64,000 bases of DNA from Methylobacterium brachythecii (GTDB lineage Bacteria; Pseudomonadota; Alphaproteobacteria; Rhizobiales; Beijerinckiaceae): contig NZ_JACIDN010000008.1 of assembly GCF_014196345.1 (NCBI RefSeq), positions 216,396 through 280,395 on the forward strand, given 5' to 3'. Within the stretch, counting starts at the first letter, position 1; the number at the start of each line of letters is the position of its first letter. The notes under the pieces were generated by a model. That model had not been told where the DNA came from. It did not search any database and saw only the letters and a list, made by a program, of their open reading frames with translations. Of the stretch, positions 8,269 through 16,050 are shown piece after piece. The translations under genes were made by a program, and so were the position numbers.

Positions 8269-9396
8269 ATGTCTGTCAGATCGCACCCGGCTGCCCCCCA
8301 AACCATGCCCGCGGCCGGCTTCATCGCGGACCGGCCTGATCTCGGCCACGCCGCTGATGGATGGGATCTCTCCGATGCCTCCTTCTTCGCCGCGGCGCTG
8401 AATCCCACCGAGCCGCGGCATCTTCCGCCCACGGCCTATCGCTCCCTCGCCTTCGCCAACCTCGAGGACGATGCCGTCTGGACGCGGAACTGGGTGTGCA
8501 TCGGGACGCTGGAGGAAATCCCGAGGACGAACGACCTTCTGCCCTTCACCGTCGGGCATCATGGCATCCACGTCCAAAAGCGAGCCGATGGTGGCCTCGT
8601 CGGACGCTTCAACAAGGCCCAGCACGGTGGCTGCCGAGCGGTGCCGCTTCAGTGCCAGACGGGCACAAAGACGCGCTGCTCCTTCACCGCCTGCGGCTAC
8701 AGCCGCGACGGCCTGCCCATCGCGGCCACGTCGGATGGTGGCCCGACGCCCGCCATGCACCAGTATCTCGGTTTGCGCCCGGAACGGCTGCTGCCGGTCG
8801 CGGTGCGGACTTCGGGGTCGATGATCTTCGTCAACCTGGACGTCGGCGCGACCTCCGAGCCGCTCCAGAACCTCGCCTTCGAAGACGAGAGCTCCGGCCC
8901 CATCGGGACGATTCAGACCATTCGCCGCGAATATCCGATCAACTGGAAACTGCTCCTTGGAGCGTTCGCAGCCGGCGACGTCGCCCTGCCGACGAGCGAC
9001 AGCCTCTGGCTGACGACGCGGTTGAAGGATGGCACGGCAGCCGAAGCGCGGGTCCTGTTTCCGAACCTGATCCTGTTTTCGGCGCGCGGCGAGACCTGCG
9101 CCGTCATCGTCCAGCCGACTGCCCTCGGTGAGACCCTGTGCCGGATTGCCCTGTTCGGGAGCAGGGCACGCAGTGCGGTCGACTGGCTTGCCGAACTCGA
9201 CTCGCGCTCTCGCCAGGCGACCGAGCTTCAAAGAGATCTGCTGGACTCTCCGGAGACCAGCGTGGCGCCCCATCATCCGTTTCCGAACGCGGCCGAGCGC
9301 TGGCTCCATCGGCGGCTCGCTGCCGCGGTCCGAGCACGGCCGCAGATCGACACGACCGAACCTCTTTACGCGACAGCTTTAGGCAGGAGACGCTGA
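8269..9396 (+). CDS. Degenerate Rieske-type oxygenase alpha-subunit-like protein
   Basis: 375 aa. The fold of ring-hydroxylating oxygenase alpha subunits is recognisable: AYRSLAFANLEDDAVWTRNW, then a Rieske-like segment GRFNKAQHGGCRAVPL (about 112-126), and NWKLLLGAF where active enzymes have NWKxxxENF. The metal ligands are missing: the CxH pair reads A117-Q-H119, the CxxH pair reads F139-T-A-C142, and the His-His site of the catalytic domain after NWK is absent. ATG at 8269 has CAGGAA upstream. It lies between dmfA2 and the Sel1/urease genes and is intact. A non-enzymatic or metallochaperone-like role is possible; function unknown. Confidence 0.65.
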   Translation: MSVRSHPAAPQTMPAAGFIADRPDLGHAADGWDLSDASFFAAALNPTEPRHLPPTAYRSLAFANLEDDAVWTRNWVCIGTLEEIPRTNDLLPFTVGHHGIHVQKRADGGLVGRFNKAQHGGCRAVPLQCQTGTKTRCSFTACGYSRDGLPIAATSDGGPTPAMHQYLGLRPERLLPVAVRTSGSMIFVNLDVGATSEPLQNLAFEDESSGPIGTIQTIRREYPINWKLLLGAFAAGDVALPTSDSLWLTTRLKDGTAAEARVLFPNLILFSARGETCAVIVQPTALGETLCRIALFGSRARSAVDWLAELDSRSRQATELQRDLLDSPETSVAPHHPFPNAAERWLHRRLAAAVRARPQIDTTEPLYATALGRRR

Positions 9397-9400
9397 ACCC

Positions 9401-10099
9401 ATGAGCATGTCATCCGCACGGGCATGTCCGACGCCATCCGTCGACGAAAATCTCGCAAAGGCCATCGAGGCATTTCGCGCCGGCGATTACGCCCAGTCGC
9501 TCGCGCAATTGCGACCTCTCGCCGAGGCCGGAGCGGCCGAAGCACAAGCATGGCTCGGAGCGCACTACGCCAACGGCTTCGGCGTCGAGTCGTCCCTGAC
9601 CGAGGCATTCGGCTGGTATCGGCGCGCTGCCGAGCAGGGCAACGTAGCGGCCGCAACCAATGTCGGTGCCATGCTGGCCATGGGCCAGGGCGTCGCGCAG
9701 GATCGCGGCGAAGGCGCGCGCTGGCTCGAACAGGCGGCAGCGGGCGGCGACGTGATGGCGCAATACAACCTCGCAACGATGCTGACGAAGGGCGACGGCC
9801 TGCTGGCAGATCCGGCACGCGCCGCCTCGCTTTACCGATCCGCGGCCGAGGCCGGACATTACCCCGCACAGGCGCGTCTCGGGCATCTCTACGCGAACGG
9901 CATCGGTGTCGAGAAGGACCGGATCGAAGCCTTTGCCTGGCTTTCGCTGGCCGCGCAGCACGGCGTCGGCACGGCGCTCAACGCCCTCGAAGCCGTCATC
10001 AAGGAGATGTCGGCGGAAGAGAAGCGCGCTGGCATGACGCGTGCACAGAGCCGCCGCATCGGTCCAGCCGATGCCCGCATCAACCCGATCCCGGGCTGA
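9401..10099 (+). CDS. Sel1-repeat protein
   Basis: 232 aa with four to five Sel1-like helical repeats, for example AQAWLGAHYANGFGVESSLT, EAFGWYRRAAEQGN, ARWLEQAAAGGDVMAQYNLA and AQARLGHLYANGIGVEKDRI. No signal peptide is visible, so it is probably a cytoplasmic scaffold. It starts 4 bp after the Rieske-like gene and ends 4 bp before the next one, so it belongs to the same transcript. Sel1 proteins mediate protein contacts; a role in assembling the amidase or urease is only a guess. Confidence 0.85.
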   Translation: MSMSSARACPTPSVDENLAKAIEAFRAGDYAQSLAQLRPLAEAGAAEAQAWLGAHYANGFGVESSLTEAFGWYRRAAEQGNVAAATNVGAMLAMGQGVAQDRGEGARWLEQAAAGGDVMAQYNLATMLTKGDGLLADPARAASLYRSAAEAGHYPAQARLGHLYANGIGVEKDRIEAFAWLSLAAQHGVGTALNALEAVIKEMSAEEKRAGMTRAQSRRIGPADARINPIPG

Positions 10100-10103
10100 G
10101 CCG

Positions 10104-10397
10104 ATGGTCTACAGCGTCCAGCAGATCAAGTTCGAATTCATCAGCTACGTCAAAGAGTTCGGCGCGGATTTTCGCGAATGGTCGGTCGGCGTCGCGGACG
10201 ATGCCCGTCGGGCGCTCTTTCTGGAGAACGGTGTCGACGAGGCGGGAGACGTCTGGCTCTGGAAGCCGGCGCTCACGCCTGCTGCCGCCGCCATGATCCG
10301 GTCCTGGCTGGTCGATCGTCACGGTGTGACGAATGTCTCTGAGGGGACTTCGGGCGCTGAGATCTTCCTGTTCAAGCGGCTGACCGCGGAACGTTGA
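10104..10397 (+). CDS. Small conserved-looking protein of unknown function in the DMFase-urease operon
   Basis: 97 aa, not recognised. It starts MVYSVQQIKFEFISYVKEFG, is rich in aromatic residues, has no leader or membrane segment, and ends in a charged FLFKRLTAER. It lies 4 bp after the Sel1 gene and 85 bp before ureE, and codon use is like its neighbours, so it is very likely a real gene of the same unit. Confidence 0.7.
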   Translation: MVYSVQQIKFEFISYVKEFGADFREWSVGVADDARRALFLENGVDEAGDVWLWKPALTPAAAAMIRSWLVDRHGVTNVSEGTSGAEIFLFKRLTAER

Positions 10398-10482
10398 CAG
10401 GCGTCCGTATGGGCGCCCGTCTCTCGGCTCGGGTTATGCAAGAGGCGGCAGCCGACCAGACCAATCGACGAAGAGGCTATCG

Positions 10483-10947
10483 ATGCGGGTCATCGACCGG
10501 ATCTTGGGAAGACGGGACGACACCGAGATCGCCCATCGACTGCATCATCTCGAACACCACCATGCGGTCGACGTTCTCACGATCCCGAGCAGCGATGTCG
10601 CCCGCCGACGGCTGAGGGCGACCACGGTCGGCGGCGAGGAAGTCGCTGTTGCTCTCTCGCGGGATCAGACCCTGTTCGATGGAGCCGTCCTCGTTCTCGA
10701 CGAGGGCCATGCCCTGGTGGTCCGGGTCGGAGAGCAAAGCTGGCTCCGGCTGGTCGCACGCGACAAGGCCGATGCGCTGGAACTCGGCTATCACGCCGGC
10801 AACCTGCACTGGCGCGTGCGTTTCGACGGCGAGGCACTGCTCGTCGCCCTCGACGGACCGGTCGATGACTATCTGGTCAGGCTGGGCGCGCTCGCCACGG
10901 ACGGCCGGTTGACCCATTCCGTCGTCGACCCGGTTCAGGCGCATTGA
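10483..10947 (+). CDS. ureE: Urease accessory protein UreE (nickel chaperone)
   Basis: 154 aa. The N-terminal beta domain is followed by the metal-binding ferredoxin-like domain with GYHAGNLHW (about 107-115), the UreE hallmark. There is no long His-rich tail, so few nickel ions would be stored. UreE delivers Ni(II) to the UreFGD-urease complex. The stop overlaps the ureF start by one base (TGATG), so the two are translationally coupled. Confidence 0.9.
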   Translation: MRVIDRILGRRDDTEIAHRLHHLEHHHAVDVLTIPSSDVARRRLRATTVGGEEVAVALSRDQTLFDGAVLVLDEGHALVVRVGEQSWLRLVARDKADALELGYHAGNLHWRVRFDGEALLVALDGPVDDYLVRLGALATDGRLTHSVVDPVQAH

Positions 10948-11633
10948 TGCTGGCAGCTCTGCTCGCCCTCCAGCATGCGGATTCCGCCTTTCCGAGCGGA
11001 AGCTTTGCCTTCTCGAACGGCATTGAGGGGCTTGCTGCCCTCGAGCCGAATTTCGGCGCGGACGGATTGGCCCGAGCCGTTACCGCGATTCTGCGCCATC
11101 GCTGGGCACGCAGCGAGCGCGTCGCCCTGACCCTCGCGCATCGCGCCACCGGCGACTTCGTCCGGCTGGCAGCTATCGACGAGGCCATCGAAGCCGCGAC
11201 CCTGGCCGAGACGATGCGCCAGGGCAGCCGCCGAAACGGGGCCTCGCTCCTCGTGACGCATGCGCGTCTCGGAACGCCTGGCGCCGCCGAGCTGCGCGCT
11301 GCCTTGTCCGCCGGCACGGTGTTCGGTCATCTCGCTATGGTCCAGGGTGTCCTGTGGCGCGGACTGGGACTGGACGAGGCCGCGGCAGCTCAGATCTCCG
11401 GGTACCAGACCCTGGCAGGACTGGTGACCGCCGCGATCCGCCTCGGTGGAGTCGGTGCCATCGAGGCGCAGCGCGTCGTCGGCGAGGTGCTGCCGGTGCT
11501 GGCCGAGGTGCTGGCCGAGCCCGTCGAGACACCGGCCACGCCGGATGCGATCCGCCTGGAATCCTTCACTCCCCTCGTCGAGATCGCGGCCGCGCGTCAT
11601 GCGCGGGCCGATCTGCGCCTGTTCGCCAACTAG
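10947..11633 (+). CDS. ureF: Urease accessory protein UreF
   Basis: 228 aa, all-helical. The start LAALLALQHADSAFPSGSFA carries the UreF signature (S-x-FPxGSF), and GYQTLAGLVTAAIRLGGVGA lies in the C-terminal half. UreF works as a gate between UreG and UreD during nickel insertion. I chose ATG 10947, which overlaps the ureE stop; a TTG one codon earlier is also in frame. The stop forms part of the AGGAGG that serves ureAB. Confidence 0.9.
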   Translation: MLAALLALQHADSAFPSGSFAFSNGIEGLAALEPNFGADGLARAVTAILRHRWARSERVALTLAHRATGDFVRLAAIDEAIEAATLAETMRQGSRRNGASLLVTHARLGTPGAAELRAALSAGTVFGHLAMVQGVLWRGLGLDEAAAAQISGYQTLAGLVTAAIRLGGVGAIEAQRVVGEVLPVLAEVLAEPVETPATPDAIRLESFTPLVEIAAARHARADLRLFAN

Positions 11634-11646
11634 GAGGCCGTCAGCG

Positions 11647-12342
11647 ATGCTGCTCACGCCGACCGAACTGGAACGCCTGACCATCTTCACGGCAGCCGAA
11701 CTCGCGCGGAAGCGGCGCGCGCGCGGCCTGAAGCTGAACTACCCCGAGGCGGTCGCGATCATCACCGATGAGATCCTCGAAGGGGCGCGCGATGGGCGCA
11801 CCGTCGCCGATCTGATCGGATGGGGCTCGACCATCCTGACGACCGGCGACGTCATGCCCGGCATCGCCGCGATGATGCACATCCTGCAGGTCGAATGCGT
11901 CTTTCCCGACGGCACCAAGCTCGTGACCGTGCACGAACCGATCCGTGCCCCCGAGGGCGCGGAAGCCGACACCCTGCATCCAGGCGAGATCCTGTCGCTG
12001 GACGGCGAGATCGAGCTCGCCGCGAGCCGGCCCCGAACGGAGATCGAGGTCGTCAATACCGGCGACCGGCCCGTCCAGATTGGCTCGCACTACCACTTCT
12101 TCGAGGTGAACCGGGCGCTCGATTTCGATCGCGCGAAGGCGCTCGGCTTCCGCCTCGACATCCCGGCCGGCACCGCCGTTCGCTTCGAGCCGGGGCAACG
12201 CAAGACCGTCGCCCTGGTCGGCTTCGGAGGACAGCAGGAACTCACGGGGCTCAACAACCTGACGCAAGGTCGTCTCGACAGCGAGCCAGCGCGCGCCGCG
12301 GCTCTGGCGCGCGCGAAGGCCCGCGGCTTCAAGGGCGCCTGA
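11647..12342 (+). CDS. ureAB: Fused urease gamma-beta subunit (UreA-UreB)
   Basis: 231 aa fusion. Residues about 1-100 are UreA (MLLTPTELERLTIFTAAELA, LNYPEAVAII, MPGIAAMMHILQVECVFPDG); about 105-225 are UreB (HPGEILSLDGEIELA, VVNTGDRPVQIGSHYHFFEV). Such fusions are known from Helicobacter and from second urease loci of some alphaproteobacteria. AGGAGG lies about 10 bp before ATG 11647. It forms the structural part of urease with UreC, 10 bp downstream. Confidence 0.93.
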   Translation: MLLTPTELERLTIFTAAELARKRRARGLKLNYPEAVAIITDEILEGARDGRTVADLIGWGSTILTTGDVMPGIAAMMHILQVECVFPDGTKLVTVHEPIRAPEGAEADTLHPGEILSLDGEIELAASRPRTEIEVVNTGDRPVQIGSHYHFFEVNRALDFDRAKALGFRLDIPAGTAVRFEPGQRKTVALVGFGGQQELTGLNNLTQGRLDSEPARAAALARAKARGFKGA

Positions 12343-12352
12343 GGAGGACGCG

Positions 12353-14065
12353 ATGGTTTCGATCCCACGGCGCGACTACGCGGCCCTATACGGCCCGACC
12401 ACCGGCGACGGCGTTCGCCTCGGCGACACATCGCTCATTGCGGTCGTCGAGAAGGACTACGCGGTCTACGGCGACGAATGCCTCCACGGCGGCGGCAAAA
12501 CGCTCCGCGATGGGATCGGACTGGCGCCAGGGATTACGAGTGCCGAGGGCGCGCTCGATTTCCTGCTCTGCAACGTCATGGTGATTGATGCGGTGGTCGG
12601 CATCGTGAAGGGCGATCTCGGCATCAAGGACGGGAAAATCGTCGGCATCGGCAAGGCCGGCAATCCCGCGATCATGGACGGCGTCGACCCGCGCCTGATC
12701 GTCTCCGCAGGCACCACGGTTCGGGACTGCGAGGGACTGATCGCCACGGCCGGCGCCATCGACGTCCACGTTCATTTCGACTCCGCCGGCCTGCCCGACC
12801 ACGCCATTGCTTCGGGCATCACGACGCTTCTCGGCGGCTCCCTTGGTCCGATCACCGTTGGCATCGATTCCGGCGGCCCCTTTAACACCGGAAAGATGCT
12901 CCAGGCGGCCGAGGCCTGGCCGGTGAATTTCGGCTTCTTGGGGCGCGGCAACACGCATCGGCCGGCCGCGCTCAAGGAGCAGCTCGAGACCGGCGTGCTA
13001 GGCCTGAAGATTCATGAAGACTGGGGCGCGATGCCGGCTGCGATCGATGCCTGCCTCGGCTTTGCGGACGAGTACGACTTTCAGGTCCAGCTGCACACCG
13101 ACACGCTAAACGAGTCCGGCTTCGTCGAGGACACGCTGGCGGCGATCGGGGGCCGCACGATCCACATGTACCACACCGAAGGCGCCGGAGGCGGCCACGC
13201 GCCGGACATCATCCGCGTCGCCGGCTTGTCACATTGCCTGCCCTCGTCGACGAACCCGACCAACCCCTACACGGTCAACACCTTCGACGAGCACCTCGAT
13301 ATGACGATGGTGTGCCACCACCTCAATCCGGCCCTGCCGGAGGACGTGGCCTTCGCCGAGAGCCGGATCCGCGCGCAGACCATCGCCGCCGAGGACGTCC
13401 TCCATGACATCGGCGCCATCGCCATGCTTGGCTCGGACAGCCAGGGCATGGGACGCATCCACGAGGTGATCTGTCGAACCTGGCAGCTCGCCTCCAAGAT
13501 GAAGGACCAGCGCGGCACGCTGCCGGAAGACAAGCCGGGCTTAGGCGACAACGCCCGGATCAAGCGCTACATCGCCAAATACACGATCAACGCCGCCCGC
13601 ACCTTCGGCATCGCCGACCACATCGGCTCGCTGGAAGACGGCAAGATGGCCGATATCGTCGTGTGGCGGCCCGCCTTCTTCGGCATTAAGCCGGAGCTGG
13701 TGATCAAAGGGGGCTTCATCGCCTGGGGTGCGATGGGCGATTCAGCTGCCTCCCTGATGACCTGCGAACCCATCCTAATGCGCCCGCAGTGGGGTGCCTT
13801 CGGCCTCGCCAAGCAGGGCCTGTCCGCCTGTTTCGTACACCCCCTCGCGGTCGAGGGCGGCCTGAGTGGCAGGCTCGGCCTGCGCAAGGCGCTGCTTCCG
13901 GCGCGCGGCACACGCACGCTGACCAAGGCCGACATGCTCTGGAACGACCTTTGCCCCGACATTCGGGTCGATCCGCAGACCTTCGACGTCTTCGTCGACG
14001 GGCAACTCGCGACCTGCGAGCCGGCCCGAGAGCTTCCTCTCGCCCAGCGATACATGTTGCGATGA
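12353..14065 (+). CDS. ureC: Urease alpha subunit UreC, variant active-site loops
   Basis: 570 aa, normal length. Nickel ligands and catalytic residues are present: H139 and H141 (DVHVHF), carbamylated K219 with H221 (GLKIHEDWG), H248 (QLHTDT), H274 (YHTEGAGGGH), D362 (GSDSQGMG), flap C321-H322 (MVCHHL). Two pocket loops differ from ordinary urease: HIHFICPQQ has become HVHFDSAGL, and the TNATTCTPGP loop reads VGIDSGGPFN (about 169-178); the Ala after SDSQ is Gly. The enzyme probably hydrolyses urea, but the pocket changes leave room for a related substrate. GAGGAGG lies before the start, and the stop overlaps ureG. Confidence 0.92.
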   Translation: MVSIPRRDYAALYGPTTGDGVRLGDTSLIAVVEKDYAVYGDECLHGGGKTLRDGIGLAPGITSAEGALDFLLCNVMVIDAVVGIVKGDLGIKDGKIVGIGKAGNPAIMDGVDPRLIVSAGTTVRDCEGLIATAGAIDVHVHFDSAGLPDHAIASGITTLLGGSLGPITVGIDSGGPFNTGKMLQAAEAWPVNFGFLGRGNTHRPAALKEQLETGVLGLKIHEDWGAMPAAIDACLGFADEYDFQVQLHTDTLNESGFVEDTLAAIGGRTIHMYHTEGAGGGHAPDIIRVAGLSHCLPSSTNPTNPYTVNTFDEHLDMTMVCHHLNPALPEDVAFAESRIRAQTIAAEDVLHDIGAIAMLGSDSQGMGRIHEVICRTWQLASKMKDQRGTLPEDKPGLGDNARIKRYIAKYTINAARTFGIADHIGSLEDGKMADIVVWRPAFFGIKPELVIKGGFIAWGAMGDSAASLMTCEPILMRPQWGAFGLAKQGLSACFVHPLAVEGGLSGRLGLRKALLPARGTRTLTKADMLWNDLCPDIRVDPQTFDVFVDGQLATCEPARELPLAQRYMLR

Positions 14066-14718
14066 TCCAGGCTCTGAAGTCCGAAGCCGCCCTTGGCCCC
14101 CCCTCCCTTGCCACGGCCGCCCGCATCGGCATCGGTGGTCCGGTCGGCTCGGGGAAGACAGCGCTGATCGAGCGCCTGATCCCGGTGCTCGCCGGTCGCG
14201 GCGTTGATCTCGCGGTGGTGACGAACGACCTCGTCACGAAGGAGGATGCCGAGCGCCTGCGCCGGTCCGGGCTAATTGACCCCGAGCGCGTCTCGGCGGT
14301 CGAGGCGGGAGCCTGCCCTCATACCGTGATCCGGGAAGATCCGACGCTCAACATCGCAGCCGGCGATACGCTCGAGGGCCGGTTCCCGGGCCTGGAACTG
14401 CTCATCTTCGAGTCCGGCGGCGACAACCTCGCCTCGACCTTCTCCCTCGATCTCGTCGATTGGTGGATCTTCGTCATCGACGTGGCGGGCGGTGACGACA
14501 TCCCGCGCAAGCGCGGCCCCGGCGTCCTGCGCTGCGATCTGCTCGTCGTGAACAAGACCGACCTCGCGCCCCACGTCGGAGTCGATCTCGATTCCATGCT
14601 CCGGGAAGCAAGGGGGGTGCGGAGCGCGAAGCCGGTGATCGCGACGAACGCCCGATCCGGGCAGGGCGTCGATGCCGTTGCGGACGCGATCTGTCGGGCA
14701 GTGCTGTTTGCGCCCTGA
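14062..14718 (+). CDS. ureG: Urease accessory GTPase UreG
   Basis: 218 aa. P-loop GGPVGSGKTALIE (about 25-37), the VVTNDLVTKEDAERLRRSG block, the ESGGDNLASTFS motif, and guanine-specificity NKTD. It overlaps ureC by 4 bp (ATGA). The metal-binding CPH motif is present as GACPHTVIRED. UreG uses GTP hydrolysis to drive nickel transfer with UreE, UreF and UreD. Confidence 0.95.
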   Translation: MIQALKSEAALGPPSLATAARIGIGGPVGSGKTALIERLIPVLAGRGVDLAVVTNDLVTKEDAERLRRSGLIDPERVSAVEAGACPHTVIREDPTLNIAAGDTLEGRFPGLELLIFESGGDNLASTFSLDLVDWWIFVIDVAGGDDIPRKRGPGVLRCDLLVVNKTDLAPHVGVDLDSMLREARGVRSAKPVIATNARSGQGVDAVADAICRAVLFAP

Positions 14719-14719
14719 G

Positions 14720-15568
14720 ATGCTCCATACCGGACCGATGACGGCGGGAGCGGGTCGACGCTCGCAGGCGACGCTCGTCTTCGCGAAGGGCGGCGGCAAG
14801 ACGGTGCTGACCCGTCAGACCGTGCCGTACCCGTTTCACATCACGCGGCTCTTCCAGTTGCATCCGCAGAAGCCGGATCTGGCGACGCTCTTCCTGCAAT
14901 CAGCTTCGGGCGGCCTCTATCGCGCCGACCGGCTCGGTCTCGACATCGAGATGCGAGGCGAGGCCCACGCCCATGTCACCACCCAGTCGGCGACGGTGGT
15001 GCACGATACCGGTGCATCGCCCGCGAGGCAGGAGACGCGGCTCGACCTCGCATCCGGAAGCCTCTTGGCGCTGCAGCCCGATCCGCTGGTGCTCTTTCCC
15101 GGTGCTGCGCTCGAACTCGATACGCGGATCGTTCTGGACCGGGGAGCCAGCGCGATCGTCACCGAGAGCTTTGCGAGCCACGATCCCCGCGGCGAAGGGC
15201 GCCCTTTCGAGAGCATCTCGATCGCGCTCGAGATCACCGATCGTTCAGGGCGGCGACTGGCGACCGAGAACGCCGTGGTACACGGCGAGGATTTCGCAGG
15301 GCCTTCGTCGCCCCTGGGATCCTATCGCGCCTACGGCTCGATGCTGATCCTGGCGACCGAGGCCGCTCTGCCCGACATCAATGAGCTGCATGACGCGATG
15401 GGTGCTGCCAATTGCCTCGGCGGCGCGAGCCGTCTCCCGAACAATGCCGGACTTTCCCTGCGGCTTCTCGCTCCCGATGGCGGCCACCTCGCCAGAGGCT
15501 TGGATGCTGCTTTCGCAACCGCTTTCAAGGCGCTCTCGGGCCTCCAGCCCGGTCGGCGTCGGAAATGA
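14720..15568 (+). CDS. ureD: Urease accessory protein UreD (UreH)
   Basis: 282 aa. Beta-rich UreD with QTVPYPFHITRLFQ, LYRADRLGLDIEMRGEAHAH, VTTQSATVVHDT and GSLLALQPDPLVLFPGA. It starts one base after the ureG stop, unlike most loci where ureD comes first. UreD binds apo-urease and carries nickel from UreFG to the active site. Last gene of the unit; about 480 bp of gene-free DNA follow. Confidence 0.9.
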   Translation: MLHTGPMTAGAGRRSQATLVFAKGGGKTVLTRQTVPYPFHITRLFQLHPQKPDLATLFLQSASGGLYRADRLGLDIEMRGEAHAHVTTQSATVVHDTGASPARQETRLDLASGSLLALQPDPLVLFPGAALELDTRIVLDRGASAIVTESFASHDPRGEGRPFESISIALEITDRSGRRLATENAVVHGEDFAGPSSPLGSYRAYGSMLILATEAALPDINELHDAMGAANCLGGASRLPNNAGLSLRLLAPDGGHLARGLDAAFATAFKALSGLQPGRRRK

Positions 15569-16050
15569 GCGCTCCCAAAGTTCGCGGTGAACAAAGTGGG
15601 AGGAAGGTTTCGAGCCCTTAGTAGCATTGCAAATCGGCCGTTTCAGGCTCCGCCCTGGCCACAGGGCCGGGATCCACTCGACGGGAACCGGCCCGTGTCG
15701 GAACGTTCTTACGATTTCTGCCGTCGTTGGATCGAAGACCCGGACGCCGTCCAGCAGAGATCCGGTTGATCATCTACGCGAATGTCAGGACGGCGGAATG
15801 TCCGATCGATGGCAGTCCCAACGAAGCTGCGGCTTAGTCTCAGTCTGTCCGCACCACTTCTGAAAGGGATCGAGCGCCGCATTTCTACACGTCGGGACTG
15901 GCAGCAGCCTGTCGACTTTTTGGCCAGCTCCTGCCGTAAGTCGACGTTTGCTTGTTGAACCTAGCGCCCGAAAGCGGACCGGCAGGTGTCCAGCCAACTC
16001 GAACATTCCGAGTGGACATCGAGCGTTAGACCTCGATCACTCGCGCAGCC
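15569..16050. other. Gene-free spacer between convergent ureD and xoxF
   Basis: About 480 bp between two convergent genes. No reading frame here resembles a protein I know, and I see no strong hairpin. Confidence 0.5.
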
